Shown here in pieces: positions 12,601 to 22,532 of a DNA stretch of 64,000 nucleotides. Made by a program: the position numbers and the translations under genes. The stretch is taken from positions 159,001 to 223,000 of the forward strand of contig BJKQ01000012.1 in NCBI GenBank assembly GCA_006538405.1, given 5' to 3'. Below the pieces are notes generated by a model. It did no database searches. It was not told the DNA's origin and saw nothing but the letters and a program-made list of their open reading frames with translations. The first letter of the stretch is position 1. Every line of letters starts with the position of its first letter. Source of the stretch: Hansfordia pulvinata (Eukaryota > Ascomycota > Sordariomycetes > Xylariales).

Positions 12601-13467
12601 TTCTATGAGGCACTGGCTGTTGTCCTGAGCAACATGGGCAACCACAAGCAGGCGCTTGACATTTACGTCTTCAAAATGCGCGATTATGCGAAAGCAGAGG
12701 AGTGAGTACAGCCTATCGCATTTCTCCAGCGGTTGAGTTTCGTCCTGGTGTTGACCCGATGTGTTCAATTTAGGTACTGCAACCATGTACACCGTGAATC
12801 ACAAACAGACGTGTCACCGTCATCCCCTGGTGATGCGGTTCGTCGTCGCGAATCGATGACGAAGTCATCGACTGACCCCGACGATCCGGATGCCACGCCC
12901 TCCATCTACCACACACTGCTCTCGCTTTACCTGACTCCGTCGCCGGCTGCCTCGGCCGCCGCAGCTGCCATAACAGCAAACCAAGACTGCGATAAGTCGG
13001 ACTTGCGAAAGGAGAAACAGCTTCTCCTGGACCCAGCGCTTTCATTGCTCTCACGCCATGGGTCTCGTCTTCCTGCGGCGTCCACGCTGTCGCTCATACC
13101 CGATGACCTGGAAATCGGACAACTGGAACCATACTTCCGAGGGCGTATACGGGCAGCAAACAGTGCGGCAGCTGAGGCCCGGGTTTCTGAGTCGCTCCGC
13201 AAGACGAGACTGGTGGACACGCAAGCGAAGCTGCTGCTGGGTGACGACAGGGACGGGGCCAAGGGCGGCGGGCGCAACCGGCGTGTCGTGGTTCGCGAGG
13301 ATCGAGTCTGCGGCGTTTGTCACAAGAGACTGGGCAACAGCGTCATTGCGGTGATCCCTGACAACACGGTCGTTCACTATGGATGTCTGGGAAGCGTGGG
13401 ACAGCAAGGAAGTCTCCGGGGTGCCAGTCAAAGCCGAGCTGCGGGCTCGTGGGGGAGACACGGATGA
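9663..13467 (+). CDS. VAM6: VPS39/VAM6 HOPS tethering-complex subunit, 4 exons
   Basis: Exons 9663-9756, 9828-about 12523, 12593-12701 and 12774-13467, about 1198 residues. The conserved fungal start MLSAFTARPIIEL begins at the second ATG (9675); the first ATG adds four residues. Exon 2 begins GDRVLVGLNTGSLRIYRLNE, the first blade of the N-terminal citron-homology propeller. The middle is a helical clathrin-repeat region (for example LVDKGKFDEAISVLCMLED). Exons 3-4 read ALAVVLSNMGNHKQALDIYVF and KAEEYCNHVHRES, the Vps39 family core. The C-terminal zinc-binding motif is CGVCHKRLGNSVIAV followed by HYGC. Role: links Ypt7/Rab7 on vacuoles and late endosomes to SNARE-driven fusion. Oddity: the second intron does not keep frame with its best donor (GTACGT at 12524) unless one G is restored; a weaker donor at 12528 would keep frame. 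Confidence 0.92.
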
Positions 13468-13870
13468 CAGGGCTGGAGAAGGCTTGTGTCGCGAAGAGCT
13501 TTTCGGTGTGTCGTGATTGATTTCGCAGCATCAGGCGTGTGCGCGATTGTATATATGTGTGGCACCGCCCAGAATCTTCTCGGTATGTTTATTTGGGGCA
13601 GAGCATGGTGAGCGGAGCAGGCGAGTGTTGTTGGAATCGAGCGTCAATATACCCCCCCTTTTGCCAACGGAGTCACTAGGCAATCAGTGCACCTGCAGAT
13701 TCTGCGACAAGGTGGCCGTTACTCATTATGGGCTGCAATCGTCGAGAGAAGCGCGTACACTTTTCATGGGGATCGACGCCGCTCGGCTTCTCCCAGTCAA
13801 TTAGATGCTGGGTGGTTCGCGAGTGGTCGAAGGGGGTGTCCTCGAAGAGGCTCCATCGCCTGCGGCTCTC
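13468..13870. other. short convergent intergenic region
   Basis: 3' flanks of VPS39 (+) and GON7 (-). No ORF of interest and no obvious terminator signal beyond AT-rich patches. Confidence 0.4.
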
Positions 13871-14205
13871 TCAATCGTCCTCCGGCACCACCTCCTCGCC
13901 GTAGTTCTCCTCCTCGGCCGCGTCGTCCGCCTTGGTGCTCTTGCTGCCGGAGGCCTGGTGCTGCTGCGCGGCGGCCGCGGCGTCCTGCTCCATCCGCGCG
14001 GTCAGCTCGGCGTTGACGCGGTCCTGCAGCTGGGCCGTGGCCGCGCGCAGGGAGGACAGGTAGGCCGCCCTGGCGGCGGCGGTGGTGGTGGTGGTGGTGT
14101 TCTCGGCGGCCGGCGGGGGCGGCGGAGGCAGGTCGAGGGGGCGGCGTGGGAGAAGGGTGCCGAGGCGGGGGAGGCGTAGGTCGCGCTGAGGGTTGCGGTC
14201 GGCAT
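13871..14205 (-). CDS. GON7: EKC/KEOPS complex subunit GON7, with an apparent 1-nt frameshift
   Basis: The start ATG at 14205 gives the family N-terminus MPTATLSATYASPASAPF. The C-terminal part lies in a different frame: AAYLSSLRAATAQLQDRVN, then AELTARMEQD, then the family signature EEENYGEEVV, with the stop at 13871-13873. No GT...AG intron fits between the two parts. One extra base in the GC-rich tract at about 14107-14150 (for example in the five-G run at 14138-14142) would join them into 111 residues, the usual length of fungal GON7. KEOPS makes the t6A modification of ANN-decoding tRNAs and supports telomere maintenance; Gon7 is its small, partly disordered subunit. A sequence error is more likely than a pseudogene because both halves are well conserved. 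Confidence 0.75.
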
Positions 14206-14499
14206 TGCGGCGCGGTCTGGTGAGGTTGGTGCTTTGTTGCTGTTTGTTCCTCGGCCGTGTGCTTTCAGAGAGGGCGGCGAAACAGGTTTTCAGCTGTGGG
14301 TGGGGTTTGCGATGCGCAAATGGTTGTGTTCAAAGTTCGACGTAGCTGTTGGAGGGGCTGACTGCATTATGTTGTATGTAATGTAGTGACCGATGCGCTC
14401 AAGCCTTGGAGGGGTAGTTACGGGATTGACGCATAGCTTCGTGTACTGCATACGATTAATTGCACGCATGGGTCAGGTACACAAGGCTGCATCAAACAC

Positions 14500-15200
14500 T
14501 TCGACTTGCACAGCATGATAACCACAGCAACCCCGCCACCTGCCTGCTCAAAACGCTTGAGTTGGTCAATTTCTCGTGAAGTTCGCGAATCTGTCGAGCC
14601 TGGTCGGTAATGGTATCTTGATGAGCTGTCTCGGCAATGGTTGCCTGCTACTCACGCTCGCGCGCATGGTTGTTCAGGTTCTCAATCTGCGTGCCAAGCT
14701 CCGACTTTGCGGCCTTAAGAGTGTCGATCTCGGCCTGCTTCTCCTTTATCTTCTTATTATATTGTGCTAACGACACAACTCCTTTATTAATGTCCACGGC
14801 TATGGTGCGTTAATCAGTGACTCTTATAATGATGTAATTACAGTGATTAACGATGTTGGCTTCCTTATGCTTACGAACCTTAAGTATGTGCTCCGTTCCG
14901 TGAGGATCGGCGTAAAGTATCTTTTCCGCCCCCGTGTTATGCGTTCGCACATAAAAGGGAGGGGCCTATAGCATCCAGTACGCACTTTGTCGGTCGATAA
15001 TAGTCATCACCGTAGCAGGCATGGCTCTTAAAGTGACAATCCACATTGCCATCATCTAAGGAAAGGTGGGCTTCTTTACCAGATCACGGTAAAGGGTGGT
15101 GTTTAATAGGGCCTTGCGGTCGTCGAATCCCTCAATCTCCTGTCTGACTGCGTCGATGACCCTAGACGTCCAGCCGAACTGGCGCGCCATTGCATTCATC
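14500..15200 (-). pseudogene. decayed gene fragments, coiled-coil remnant
   Basis: Two minus-strand open segments look like former coding sequence. From about 15193 to 15056 the reading includes RQFGWTSRVIDAVRQEIEGF and DDRKALLNTTLYRDLVKK and ends at a TAG. From about 14768 to 14540 it reads like a heptad coiled coil (KEKQAEIDTLKAAKSELGT, then IENLNNHARERE), with an internal TAG at 14648-14650 followed by QARQIRELHEKL. The DNA is AT-richer than neighbouring genes. No family was identified. This could be a relic of a large coiled-coil or NLR-like accessory gene. Confidence 0.4.
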
Positions 15201-15397
15201 ACCGCACAACGTTTTACTGCACTGGGATCAATGCTCCACTCCTGGAGGGGAAACAGGCGGCAGCTCCGACCATGATATAAGACGCCTTCGGGACTCTATA
15301 TTGATTCTGAGATTTATTGTTGGAAAGCCGCAATCCACTAAGGCTCCAACTCGATGCTCTCCGGGCTCCGGGGGGCAGGTCACAGGAATGGCCGATT

Positions 15398-16487
15398 TCA
15401 AGACTCCAAGATCTTCTTCAAGCGCTTGACAACGTCAGCCGAGGTGATTCTCTGATCCGGGTCGGGCTCAAAGACCCGGGCCAGCACGTCTGAGAAATCG
15501 GTCGATTTCCTCGCGTCCTCTTCGCGGGGGAAACTCTCATGGTCCCTGCCCTTATACCTCATCAAGCCAAGCAGTTTCTTTTTGCGCTCTTCGAAGTCGG
15601 GTTCAGCAAAGCCCCCGGGGGGCCGCGTGAGCTCGGGGCGGAAGAAGTAGAACGATGCCACGCCCAACGCCCAGACATCACCTGCTTTCGGGTCTTGCTT
15701 GCGGACCAGACGCCCCCACGTATTCAACTTCTTAACTTCTTTCCGTAGTGTCAGCATCAGGTAGGACGCATGTGAGAAGACCCAACCGGGTGCAGAGCTG
15801 GAGGGGAGTGAGCTCACCTGGGGCCGCATAGGCGGCGTTGATCTCGCGACCCGACACCGGCCCGGCCCTCTGGTCGTCGGTTGCGAAGGCGAAGTCGATG
15901 ATCCACACGCCCTGGTGTACGTCCCGTGTGCGAAACACGACGTTGTTGGCCGTCAGGTCACGGTGAGCCCAGCCCGTCTTGTGCAAGGCCGCCACGGCCG
16001 TCCAGACGTCCAGTATGACCTTGAAGGTCTCCACGTCGGTCAGGGCCTCGCGCTCGCCCAGGGACCAGTAACGGATATCCAGATCCCCCAACTCCATGGC
16101 GATCCAGAACTGACGCGTCCAAGGTTTGGCGACGGTCGAGGCCAAGAGCTTCGGCATGTAGGGCTTGAACTCGTTGTTCAGGGCGATACTTCTCATGGAT
16201 TCGGCCTCACCCTTGCACAAGCCGACCTCGTCCCAGCCGCACTGCTTAAGCGCAGCCATGCCTCCGTCACCTCCGTTTGCTTTGCCGGCCCTTGCTGTGT
16301 ACACGGTCGCTGCGTTGCCATAGCCCAGTCGTTCCAGACCAGTAAACTTGAGGCCATCGATCTCGACTTCGCTCGGGTCCCTGCTTGCCAGCTGGTTGGC
16401 CGTATGCAACGGTCTGAGTGCTGCCGTCACGCCGAGGATGAAGCAAGCCAGTGTCGCCAGCGCGAGCCGGCGGCCGATTCCAGTCAT
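15398..16487 (-). CDS. protein kinase-fold protein with N-terminal signal peptide, 2 exons
   Basis: Join of complement 16487-15818 and 15738-15398, giving 336 residues. The 79-nt intron (GTGAGC donor, GCTGAC branch site, AAAG acceptor) recreates the kinase APE motif at residues 222-224, which supports the model. Residues 8-23 are a hydrophobic signal sequence (LALATLACFILGVTAA). The kinase landmarks follow in order: Gly-rich loop LGYGNAATVY, ATP lysine Lys81 in AALKQ, catalytic loop HRDLTANN (His175, Asp177, Asn182), and DFA (198-200) in place of DFG. A C-lobe segment reads AGDVWALGVASFYFF. All residues needed for catalysis are present. Location is inferred as ER lumen or secreted, which is unusual for a eukaryotic-type kinase. 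No family member is known to me by name. Confidence 0.8.
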
Positions 16488-19400
16488 CCCGATGCAGTTC
16501 CTTTCATCTCGGTGCCGTGGCCAAAAACCCTCTCGAGGCAGAATATTCGTTCGTCAAAGCAGGCAGATAGGATAGCGTGCAAAGCCGGTGCTGAGCTGTG
16601 GCCTCAGCGAGCGAGCGAGCTTGGCGTATTTAATATCCACATCCTACAAGTTGCCATACCTCAAGTTGACGCGAGTCTGCCTCCGAGGCGAATTGTGCCA
16701 CCGGGCTTGTTGTGCGGCCGCGCTGGCTTTGCTGATTAACGCACTACAGGAAAGCGAACCAGCTTGTCCAGCGAAAAATTGGGATCCTGCCGCGGGGTTT
16801 TCACGAGTTTTGCCGCATCGCCAAGCAGGCCGGGCTCTTCGAGGAATCGTCTGGGGCGTGCTAACCTTGAGCAGGGCCGTGTAGCGACAGATGGCGAATT
16901 TTGCTTTCCTTGCTCCTTACAGGGCATGCCAAAGGCGGGTGTTTGACACAGCGCGGCAGGAAGACGCCGTCACCCACAGAGCCTTGCGCTGTGCGTTGCC
17001 TCGTGCGTGCGTACCCGGGAGAGTGACCACCGACTTTGTCTTTGCTTGAACCTCTACCGCAAACACAGTCTTCAACCAGCCCGCCCCGCTTCCTCCCTTC
17101 CACAGTGTTTCTGTCCAGTTCCTCCCAGAAATGGGCTGCCCAAGGATGCTGTCAGTGGTCGTGGTCAACCATGCGCTGCCTACTTCTAAGCGGGGTTTGA
17201 CATACGACAAACTTAGCCGCGACGTCAACTCGAAACGTAACAATGTCCGAGTATACCGTCACAGTCAACTAGCAGTATTGTTGAAAGGTGTTTCCAGCGC
17301 CCCCGGGCCCCAGCCCTGCGGTGATCAAGTCGGTAAGCCCAATCCATGGTACGTCCCATATTGCTGCAGCCTGCGGGGTTCGTTATCACTTTTGAGGCTG
17401 TCCGGCACTAGCCATAAACCCAGGTCGCCACGGGCATGATGGTTGCGATGAGCAGCTCGCAGACACACATGGCGGGGCAGGACCAGTACTTGACACGTCG
17501 TCAAGTTGCGCCTGGAACCGAAGAGCCGTAGTAGACGGAACGAGATTTTCAAGGACATAGACTGGATGCCACGCAAGGGTCTGTTGACAAGTTAAGACTA
17601 CCGGGCGTGTCCTAGAGAACGATGTCAATGATGATCGTCTCTGGGGTCTTCTCAATGGGAAGCCATCCTCCAGGTTCCGAACCATCTGAAGCAGCCGTAT
17701 CCTTACGCTTTTGGCATGTCAGCATGGGTTCCATCCACATCACGGCTCACATCAGCTCGTCATCCTCCCGCCATCTATTCTGCTAGGCAACAACATGACA
17801 GTGGGATCGTCCAAGGAGAGCACTCAGCATGAACGTATCCGCCTTTGGCACTTCGGAGGTGAAGAGCGCACAACATCCCGTCTCATCCCACGTCATCAAG
17901 GACAAGCCAGTGCCAATCTCGTTGGCCCAGATGGGCATGGCATGTGGAACCTTCAGTATTATTTAGGAGCTGATGGTATACTACTCTTGATGGATGTTGA
18001 TTTACATCTTATCTGCCTCCAGGTACTAAGGGGGTCGTTTTCTAAGTATCCCACTAACACCAAACACAGTCAGCTGTGCTTGACCTCAAATTCGGCCTTT
18101 ACCTCGACTGTGGCGTTTCAAGTTGGTTAGCAGCTGTTCCAGCGGTGCATCATGAAAACCAACCGGGTCAATGGCCGATCAATCAGCGATCGGGAGCAGC
18201 TAGGCCACGGCAACGGTAGACTGGCTCTTTCCTTTGGTCTTGCACCTTTGGTCTTGCACGGAGCCTCTCGGAGCCTCTGGCCTTCGAACAGGCTAAGGGC
18301 GAGTGTACACACCACTGCAGAGGAGGCGGGGTCGATCGAGAAGCCTGGCACCTGCGTCCTCTACACGGGTTACGTATTGCGTCTGTAGACTGTTGTTGGG
18401 CTCCTTCTTGTGATGCAATGGGAGTCGACCATCGGGGAGCATAGGTGCGGTGGAACCATCAGTAGTGGCACCCAGGCCCACCGACAGCGAGGATCCAGTG
18501 GTAGGATTTGAATGTTGATTCTGGACCTTTGGGAAGGCTGTGTGCCAAGTTCAGGTCTATTGATGAGCTGCTCAAACCGCCAACTTCTTCATGGCTGGCT
18601 GTTCAAGGTGGCGAAGCAAACTGACGACTGGCCTGTGGAGTAGTGATGACGGCTCTGAGGATCCAATGCTCAAGATCGTAGGCAGCGCAGGCTTCTCGAC
18701 ACGCGACATCTGTAATAGGCACTTACTTGCGGAGCTCACCCGAGGCCGTAGCAACTGCTGGTCGAAACCAGGCGCACACGGGTCATACTTTTACTAAGGT
18801 GGGTGGTCAACGAGGATTGCTCCCCAACGAGCCCTGCACTCACGATGCGAGTAGTGACTCTACTGTACAATGATGAGAATCCGGCTGGGCCCAGGCGCCG
18901 GCTTTCTATCCTGCTTTCGAACTGAAGAGAACGGCACACTTTTCTGGCGTAACCATTCCGGGACGTGTTAGGGCCTCAAGAAAGTAATTAGAAAAGACAA
19001 GAGACGAAAAGGCGAAGAAGGGAGCCAAATAAAGCCCGAGGGAGCTCGCAAGTGGGTTTCTCTCGTGCGCTATACGCGCAAAAGCCCGAGAGTGCTGGCG
19101 GCGATACGTGCTTCTCTGCGAGGCCAGCATCCTGCCACTTTGCCACAGCCGCGAGTTTTTGGAAGAGACAGGCTGGGTTTGAGCCGCGACGGCGAAGTCC
19201 GGGCCGATGCGGCTGCGACTGTGCCGTGTCTGCTGCCGTGTCTGCTGCTGTGGCGGACGGATCGAGGGCTGCGTGAAGATCAATCGACAGCGACGCATCC
19301 TGCATCTGCGAATGTTGTTCCTGGCAGCCACTTTTACATTCAAAATTTCGGGAACAACCTGGAATTCCGAATCTCACAGGAACAGCGGGACTGGAAGTAC

Positions 19401-21398
19401 CTTACCTTCCATTCGGATGTTGTCGGCCACGCCTGCCGAGAGAAACAGCTTGCACGTGGCATGCACCACGAGTACGAGTATACCTACACAAGCTTAAGTA
19501 CCAGGTAGGTAGCGCCCAATTGAAATGCGGCAGGCCTATTGATTTGGGCTCCAGCACAATCAATCAGACACGGGCCGACAGTAGGAATGGATCTTTATGG
19601 TGTGTCTTGGTGTAACCAATGTTTGTTATTTTTGTTCCGCTGTTGATGTTAGGCACTTAACGCGCGCCTGGGATCTGGGGAGGGTGCGCTCGTCCCGGGT
19701 GCGATCCATGGAAGATGCTGTTCCTGGCCGGGGGCGACAGAGGTGGCAACCAACGTGCTGATAGCGCTCCAGGGCCATGAAACCCAAAAAGACCCGGCAT
19801 CTCGCCACTTCCAGTAGGAGGAGGCTACCACTGGATGTACCAGACGGGGGTGGTCATGTCCAGTGTGTGCGCCCAAGAAGATCAGATAGATACAGGCTGG
19901 TACTTCCCATGCAAGGTGGGCGGTAGCTGCCCGACATTTTGAGTCGTTCGATCGAGGTTGAGGTTTCAAGTGTCGGGAAGGGGCCGCCCGGCAATCTCAA
20001 AAATCTACACCTGTGCCTTCCTTACCTGTACCTTACCCTTGGATACGATTGCAGCGAATTCAACGGAGCCACGATGCATCCAATCGTCGCAGACGGTGAT
20101 GGCGATGCACCACGTCCATTCTCTGAGGCCTGCTGCATGAGTCTGCTCTGCAATGGATGTCACGTCAACGCCACTTTATTTCAAGCTGCGCACCAACTGT
20201 CGACCAGAGCCGGCCAAGGCACCCAGAACTGGAGATAGGATCCGGGGGCCCAATTGCGCTCGTTCTGGGATGGCAGGATCGTGAGCGCGTGGCAAGACGT
20301 CGCAAGAGGATCGCTCGCCGGAATCCCGCAACTAATCTACGAGTACAGCCAGCGAGCAGCCGATGCGTGCCCATCTACGAGTACCCGTATCCTTTCACAG
20401 CGCCCACTCAGGTGCCGAGTCCCAGGGCCGAAGCTCCAATGTCCAGTCATTGTCAAACCCGACTGGAGCTGGAATGCCTCCAGTGCCGGGCCACGCCCCA
20501 CCAGACCGGCCCTCCACATCACGATGTACGTTACGTGGTGGTGCACACCTCACATCAGACCCAGCGTTTCCCATTCCCACAGGCATTCGTCGCCCCCGGG
20601 CCGCCCAACCCAACAACCAAAAACCGGAGCCCGCCCTCTCGCTCGCTCGGCTGATTCGGAGTACGCGGCAGCCGTCCCGCTGTTGACGGCCGCCATGCTG
20701 CCCGCCCGGTATACGGATACTCGTAGGGGCCGAGCAGGGGCCGACACGTCAAGTTGCCCACTGGGCAGCTTCTGGTCTTCCATCCCCCTTCTCGAACAAT
20801 CAACCCATGTTTAGATCAGGAATTCCTTGCCACCGGTCGCCCGCCCTTGTTAGACACTTTCGGCGCCATGACGGCTACGGCACGCTCGTTTCTGTAGCTG
20901 GTGCTGGTGCTGGTGCCGGTGCTGCGGGTGAGTTCGCTGGTGCCTATCGAGGCCAAGACGAGCCCTCCCCCATGGTGCTGAACAGAGTGTCTATCGTGCT
21001 CGCCACCATGCCTCTTCGTTGCCTTTCGGGCCGGGTTGCGAACATCAGGTCTTCCTTGTGGCAAGAATCCCATGGAGCGACCACGCACGCATGTTTGTAT
21101 ATATTGCGGCCGGCGCTCACCCCTCCCACCATTGTCGATACCTAAGAGCTGCACTCGCTCGGCCGTCGCTGTCTTGTCTGGGTTGATCTCCATTGGCAAC
21201 TCTCGCTCAACGCTCGCCAATATACGTTCTCTTCTGAAGCCGCCACTCTCCTTCGAGAACAGGTTCAAGCTGTTCCCTTCCTCTCACCACCCAACTTCTT
21301 CTTGCGGGCAGCTCTGTCTCACCCCTTCCTTTCCCACTGCCCTTACCCCAATCCCTATCTTTTGACAACCCAACCTGAGGAAAACTTAAGAGATCATC
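16488..21398. other. 4.9-kb gene-poor region
   Basis: No convincing gene. Frames up to about 270 codons exist on both strands, but their composition (Cys, Arg, Ser, Pro) is that of GC-rich non-coding DNA. On the minus strand at 18115-17610 there are short protein-like pieces (ATVEVKAEFEVKHS; then PGGWLPIEKTPETIIIDIVL before a TAG) which may be remnants of one gene. The intergenic motif TACGAGTAC occurs at 20338 and 20376, and a related copy lies near 19470. The 3' end is the pyrimidine-rich leader of the GH76 gene. Confidence 0.4.
17610..18115 (-). pseudogene. possible decayed gene, scattered coding-like fragments
   Basis: Minus-strand fragments ATVEVKAEFEVKHS (about 18115-18070), IWANEIGTGLSLMTWDETG (about 17935-17880) and DGSEPGGWLPIEKTPETII (about 17680-17630, ending at a TAG) look like pieces of a protein but lie in different frames with stops between them. 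No splice model joined them. They may be exons of a diverged gene or a relic. Confidence 0.2.
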
Positions 21399-22532
21399 AT
21401 GAGACTCGGAGAAGCGTGGGCGGCTGCTGGCCTGATCCTGGCCCCTCTGGTGGGAAGGGTAGCAGCCGATGATGCCACTTTTGTCCCTGGTTTGGCAGCG
21501 TCAAGCGCCGTCCAGGGCCTTATGACTTACTATAACGATTCCGGCGCTTGGGTCTCGGGCTCGGTCGAGGGTGGAGACGCCTCCCCTTGGTACCAGTCTG
21601 GCGTGGCCCTGCAGGCCATCCTGGATTATACGAAGCGCTCCGGCAACCATGCTTACATGGACAAAGCCAAGAACACGATAGAACAGCAGAAGGCGCCGAT
21701 CCCCTGGTGGCCGCAAGGCGGAGGAGACTTTCGCGGCGACAGCACCGACGACACGGGCTGGTGGGCCATGGCACTGACGACCATGTACGAGCTGACGAAC
21801 GAGACGAGCTATCTCGACATTGCCAAGGAGGACGAGACCTACATGTATAACTACTGGAATACCTCCGACTGCAACGGAGGTATTCTGTGGAGTGTCAAGC
21901 TGATGGCGTACCACAACGCCATCAGCAACGAGCTGTACCTGGACATCGCGGCGACGCTGGCGAACCTGGTACCCTCGGAAAAGGCCAACTACCTGACCCG
22001 GGCGAAGGAGGAGTGGAACTGGTTCGCGAACAGCGGCATCATCAACGGCGACGGTCTGGTCAACGACGGCATGTCGCAAGACGGGAAGTGCACCAACAAC
22101 GGCGGCAACGAATGGACGTACAACCAGGGCGTCATCCTCGGCGCGCTCGTGCAGATGTACAAGGCAACGGGCGACTCGGTCGACTACCTGACGCCGGCCA
22201 AGCGCATCGCCGACGCCGTCGTCGGCAGCGCCACCCTGTCGCCCAGCGGCATCCTGACCGAGCAGTGCGGCGACGGCAACGACTGTAAAGTCGACGGCTG
22301 GCTGTTCAAGGGCATCTTCATGCGCAACCTCCGGCTGCTCAACGACGTGATTGACAACCGGCCGTACAACGAGTACCTGCTCAACAACGCCAAGGCCGCG
22401 TATACGAACGCGCGGCAAGCCCACGACGACGGCGACCTGTATTCGGGCAAGTGGCAGGGGCCCTTCGACGCGGCCACGGTCGCCAGCCAGACGTCGGCGG
22501 TACTGACGCTGGTGGCGGCCATGGGCCTGTGA
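21399..22532 (+). CDS. secreted GH76 endo-alpha-1,6-mannanase (DFG5/DCW1-like), intronless
   Basis: 377 residues in one exon. A signal peptide is seen at residues 1-23 (AAAGLILAPLVGRVAA). The protein then follows the GH76 pattern: ASPWYQSGVALQAILDYTK, a catalytic Asp pair at 117-118 in STDDTGWWAMAL, CNGGILWSVK, NEWTYNQGVILGALVQMY, and CKVDGWLFKGIFMRNL. Members of the family act on alpha-1,6-mannan; fungal DFG5/DCW1 proteins cross-link GPI-anchored mannoproteins into the wall. Unlike those, this C-terminus ends with only a short hydrophobic tail and has no clear GPI omega site, so a soluble secreted enzyme is as likely. The start is the first ATG after a long CT-rich leader (21240-21360). Confidence 0.9.
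   Translation: MRLGEAWAAAGLILAPLVGRVAADDATFVPGLAASSAVQGLMTYYNDSGAWVSGSVEGGDASPWYQSGVALQAILDYTKRSGNHAYMDKAKNTIEQQKAPIPWWPQGGGDFRGDSTDDTGWWAMALTTMYELTNETSYLDIAKEDETYMYNYWNTSDCNGGILWSVKLMAYHNAISNELYLDIAATLANLVPSEKANYLTRAKEEWNWFANSGIINGDGLVNDGMSQDGKCTNNGGNEWTYNQGVILGALVQMYKATGDSVDYLTPAKRIADAVVGSATLSPSGILTEQCGDGNDCKVDGWLFKGIFMRNLRLLNDVIDNRPYNEYLLNNAKAAYTNARQAHDDGDLYSGKWQGPFDAATVASQTSAVLTLVAAMGL

Noticed and set aside
15915..16739. 274-codon plus-strand frame
   Set aside because: Antisense of the kinase-like gene.
20157..20814. Two overlapping plus-strand frames of 165-186 codons
   Set aside because: Low-complexity Pro/Arg/Ser/Thr composition, no splice signals, no family resemblance.
20816..21268. 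150-codon minus-strand frame
   Set aside because: Lies in the GH76 promoter, contains translated simple repeats (RSTGTSTSTSY), no recognisable domain.
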